A stretch of DNA of 7,427 nt from NCBI GenBank assembly GCA_903842755.1, contig CAIMNF010000519.1, positions 1 through 7,427 on the forward strand, in the 5' to 3' direction. A program made the translations under genes and the position numbers. Positions 5,963 to 7,427 of the stretch are shown piece by piece. The notes under the pieces are model-generated. The model was not told the origin of the DNA and did no database searches. It saw only the letters and a program-made list of their open reading frames with translations. Source of the stretch: Oligoflexia bacterium (GTDB taxonomy: Bacteria; Bdellovibrionota; UBA1018; CAIMNF01). How positions within the stretch are numbered: the first letter of the stretch is position 1; every line of letters starts with the position of its first letter.

Positions 5963-7306
5963 GTGAGCACCGCAGCCTATCGTTCAACGAAAGTATTTAA
6001 AGAGGTGGTACAAGTCATTGAAAAGGCAAAAGCCTATCAAGACCTGGTCCTTTGGCAAACGCGTGAGGGGCAACGGTATCAGACGAAAATTAAAGTTGAA
6101 GAATTGCAGCCCGATACCCTCCGCCTAAAAATTTCGTTCGTAGAAACTGCGCAGCATTTGGATGCGGAAGAAATGTGTACGGTTCGCATTCCGAGCAATG
6201 ACTGTGTGTTTCGAAGTAAGTTTTTGCAGTTTGGAGCGAATTCTGCATGGATTGCTTTTCCGCAGGAATTGATTTTAGAAGAAAAGCGGAATGAAGAGCG
6301 GACGGCATTCCAAATGGATGATCAAAAGTTTGCGACCATCAATGGGATGAAGTTTCCAGTCATGAATGTCAGCCCTCGGGGGATTGCTTTTCAGATTCCC
6401 GTTTCAAACGTCCGGACTTTTCAGGCCGGTCATCAAGTGAAGCTGGAGGCGCTAGGGGAGGTGCAATTAGAGACGCCGATTCTTGCCGACATTCTGCATA
6501 TGAGGCAAGACAAAAGTGCGGCAGCAAGCGCGGAAGGGCAAGAAGCAAAATTTATCATCGGATGCAAACTGGGCGCGCCAATTCCTTCAGCTATTTTTGG
6601 GGTTTTCGCTTACATTGAGCGGCCAAAGGTCTTTAATGATCCAAAGTTTTTTACCGATCCTGCATTTTTAAAGAGTGTTCAAGAGGCCATTCCAAGAGTT
6701 CATGAAAAAATGGCTCAACGTCCGGAACTTAAGGAAGCGCTTGAAAAGCTAACGGTAAAGCTTCAAGCGAACAAATATCTTAAGGATCACATCGAAAATT
6801 TAGCCCGCATTACGTGCCAAGTGGGAAAAGAAGTGGGCTGGGTGACGCTTCAAAATGTCGATAAAATCATTTACATTTCGTATTTACATGACATTCGCTA
6901 CTTTGATTTCCCTTATCTTTCCAAAGTGGATACCCGTGCCGAGATCGAGCTTAATCCAATTAAATACTCGCAGGATGATTTAAAAGTTTTTTTAACGGGC
7001 CCCTTTACAGCAGCTGAGCTTGCAACGAAAGACGACGCTCTTTATCGAGATGCGCGGAGAATACTATTGCAACTCAAAGAACGGCCGGATGGATCCGGCT
7101 TTCCGTCGGGCATTAAGGTGGCCGATTTTCAACAACTCACCTGTCTTTTTTTGATCTGCCATGATTTTACAAAATATGTTTTAGAAGAGGGCGGATGGAA
7201 TTACCCGGAGTTCTTCAGACGCTGCAAGTTGAATTACTCTTACCCGCAGTTTGGCCGGATTTTAGGTTTCTTCGACAAACTGCCCCCCAATCATGCTCAA
7301 AAGTAG
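5963..7306 (+). CDS. PilZ domain protein with degenerate HD-GYP-like domain
   Basis: This is probably a cyclic-di-GMP responsive protein. The N-terminal part (about 26-105) resembles the beta-barrel found before PilZ domains in YcgR-like proteins. The PilZ domain (about 106-215) carries both ligand motifs: RxxxR (R109-R113, KRNEERTAF) and NxSxxG (N135-G140, NVSPRG). The C-terminal part (about 265-410) matches HD-GYP phosphodiesterases in layout: H276, H309-D310 (YLHDIRYF, family HDIGK), ERPDGSGFPSG at 373-383 (family HHERxDGxGYPxG) and H400-D401. The HH pair before ER is replaced by LK (371-372), and the Gly-Lys after HD is replaced by RY, so metal binding and hydrolysis are doubtful. GTG 5963 is the first possible start after an in-frame TAG at 5951. 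The purine run AAAGAGG touches it and cannot serve as its ribosome binding site, so a leaderless start or the GTG at 6005 is possible. Confidence 0.8.
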   Translation: MSTAAYRSTKVFKEVVQVIEKAKAYQDLVLWQTREGQRYQTKIKVEELQPDTLRLKISFVETAQHLDAEEMCTVRIPSNDCVFRSKFLQFGANSAWIAFPQELILEEKRNEERTAFQMDDQKFATINGMKFPVMNVSPRGIAFQIPVSNVRTFQAGHQVKLEALGEVQLETPILADILHMRQDKSAAASAEGQEAKFIIGCKLGAPIPSAIFGVFAYIERPKVFNDPKFFTDPAFLKSVQEAIPRVHEKMAQRPELKEALEKLTVKLQANKYLKDHIENLARITCQVGKEVGWVTLQNVDKIIYISYLHDIRYFDFPYLSKVDTRAEIELNPIKYSQDDLKVFLTGPFTAAELATKDDALYRDARRILLQLKERPDGSGFPSGIKVADFQQLTCLFLICHDFTKYVLEEGGWNYPEFFRRCKLNYSYPQFGRILGFFDKLPPNHAQK

Positions 7307-7427
7307 CTACTCGCATCCGTTAACCCATTAATATCTGGCCCAAATCTTGAATTATTCATGGTCATGAAGAATCCATGTCCACACTTCGACCCCAAAAAGA
7401 CCCTATTTAACGCCCGTTTGACCGATC
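7307..7427. other. Right-end intergenic segment, possibly with the start of another gene
   Basis: There is no complete gene or convincing terminator here. An 8-bp palindrome GTAGCTAC (7303-7310) overlaps the stop of the PilZ/HD gene but has no T-rich tail. From ATG 7358 (or 7364) a + strand frame stays open for 23 codons to the window edge (MVMKNPCPHFDPKKTLFNAR...). It has no recognisable ribosome binding site and no family resemblance that I can name, so it may be a real gene start or chance. Confidence 0.25.

Noticed and set aside
1..7427. tRNA, rRNA, CRISPR, insertion sequence or prophage features
   Set aside because: No direct-repeat arrays, transposase or integrase motifs, or RNA gene signatures were seen; nearly all the sequence is occupied by ordinary genes.

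Overview
The window looks like chromosomal DNA of a free-living, motile Gram-negative bacterium. The gene set (soluble PAS-type chemoreceptor, CheB, CheY, CheR, a UbiB/ABC1-like kinase, a PpiC-type parvulin and a PilZ/HD protein), the mid-range base composition judged by eye, and the presence of an extra histidine-phosphotransfer-like protein suggest a Bdellovibrionota/Oligoflexia or other 'deltaproteobacterial' lineage. That placement is inference; no rRNA or other phylogenetic marker is present.

Region 1 (1-5602, all + strand) is a tightly packed chemotaxis operon that begins upstream of the window. It holds the 3' part of a PAS-containing methyl-accepting chemotaxis protein, then cheB (3-nt gap), a MshEN-like plus HPt-like two-domain protein (ATGA overlap with cheB), cheY (19-nt gap carrying a very strong purine-rich ribosome binding site), cheR (4-nt gap) and an ABC1/UbiB-like kinase (3-nt gap). 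CheR and CheB would add and remove methyl groups on the receptor, whose consensus methylation sites are visible. CheY would carry phosphate to an output such as the flagellar switch. No CheA or CheW lies in the window; they may be upstream or elsewhere. The HPt-like protein and the kinase are the unusual members.

Region 2 (5603-5962) holds a convergent minus-strand parvulin prolyl isomerase (ppiC, 5882-5610), whose stop is only 7 nt from the kinase stop. A perfect 11-bp hairpin with a T-rich tail on the minus strand lies inside the 3' end of the kinase gene and is the likely ppiC terminator. The space between ppiC and the next gene is about 80 nt and contains two back-to-back promoter-like sequences whose -35 elements overlap on one 11-bp palindrome.

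Region 3 (5963-7306, + strand) encodes a PilZ domain followed by an HD-GYP-like domain with several metal-ligand positions missing, starting with GTG and possibly made from a leaderless mRNA. This points to cyclic-di-GMP sensing, probably without phosphodiesterase activity. The last 121 nt hold no clear gene, only a short open frame that runs off the right edge.

There are no tRNA or rRNA genes, CRISPR arrays, insertion sequences or phage genes that I can see. The region reads as core chromosome with a few unusual domain combinations, not as an obvious mobile or defence island.
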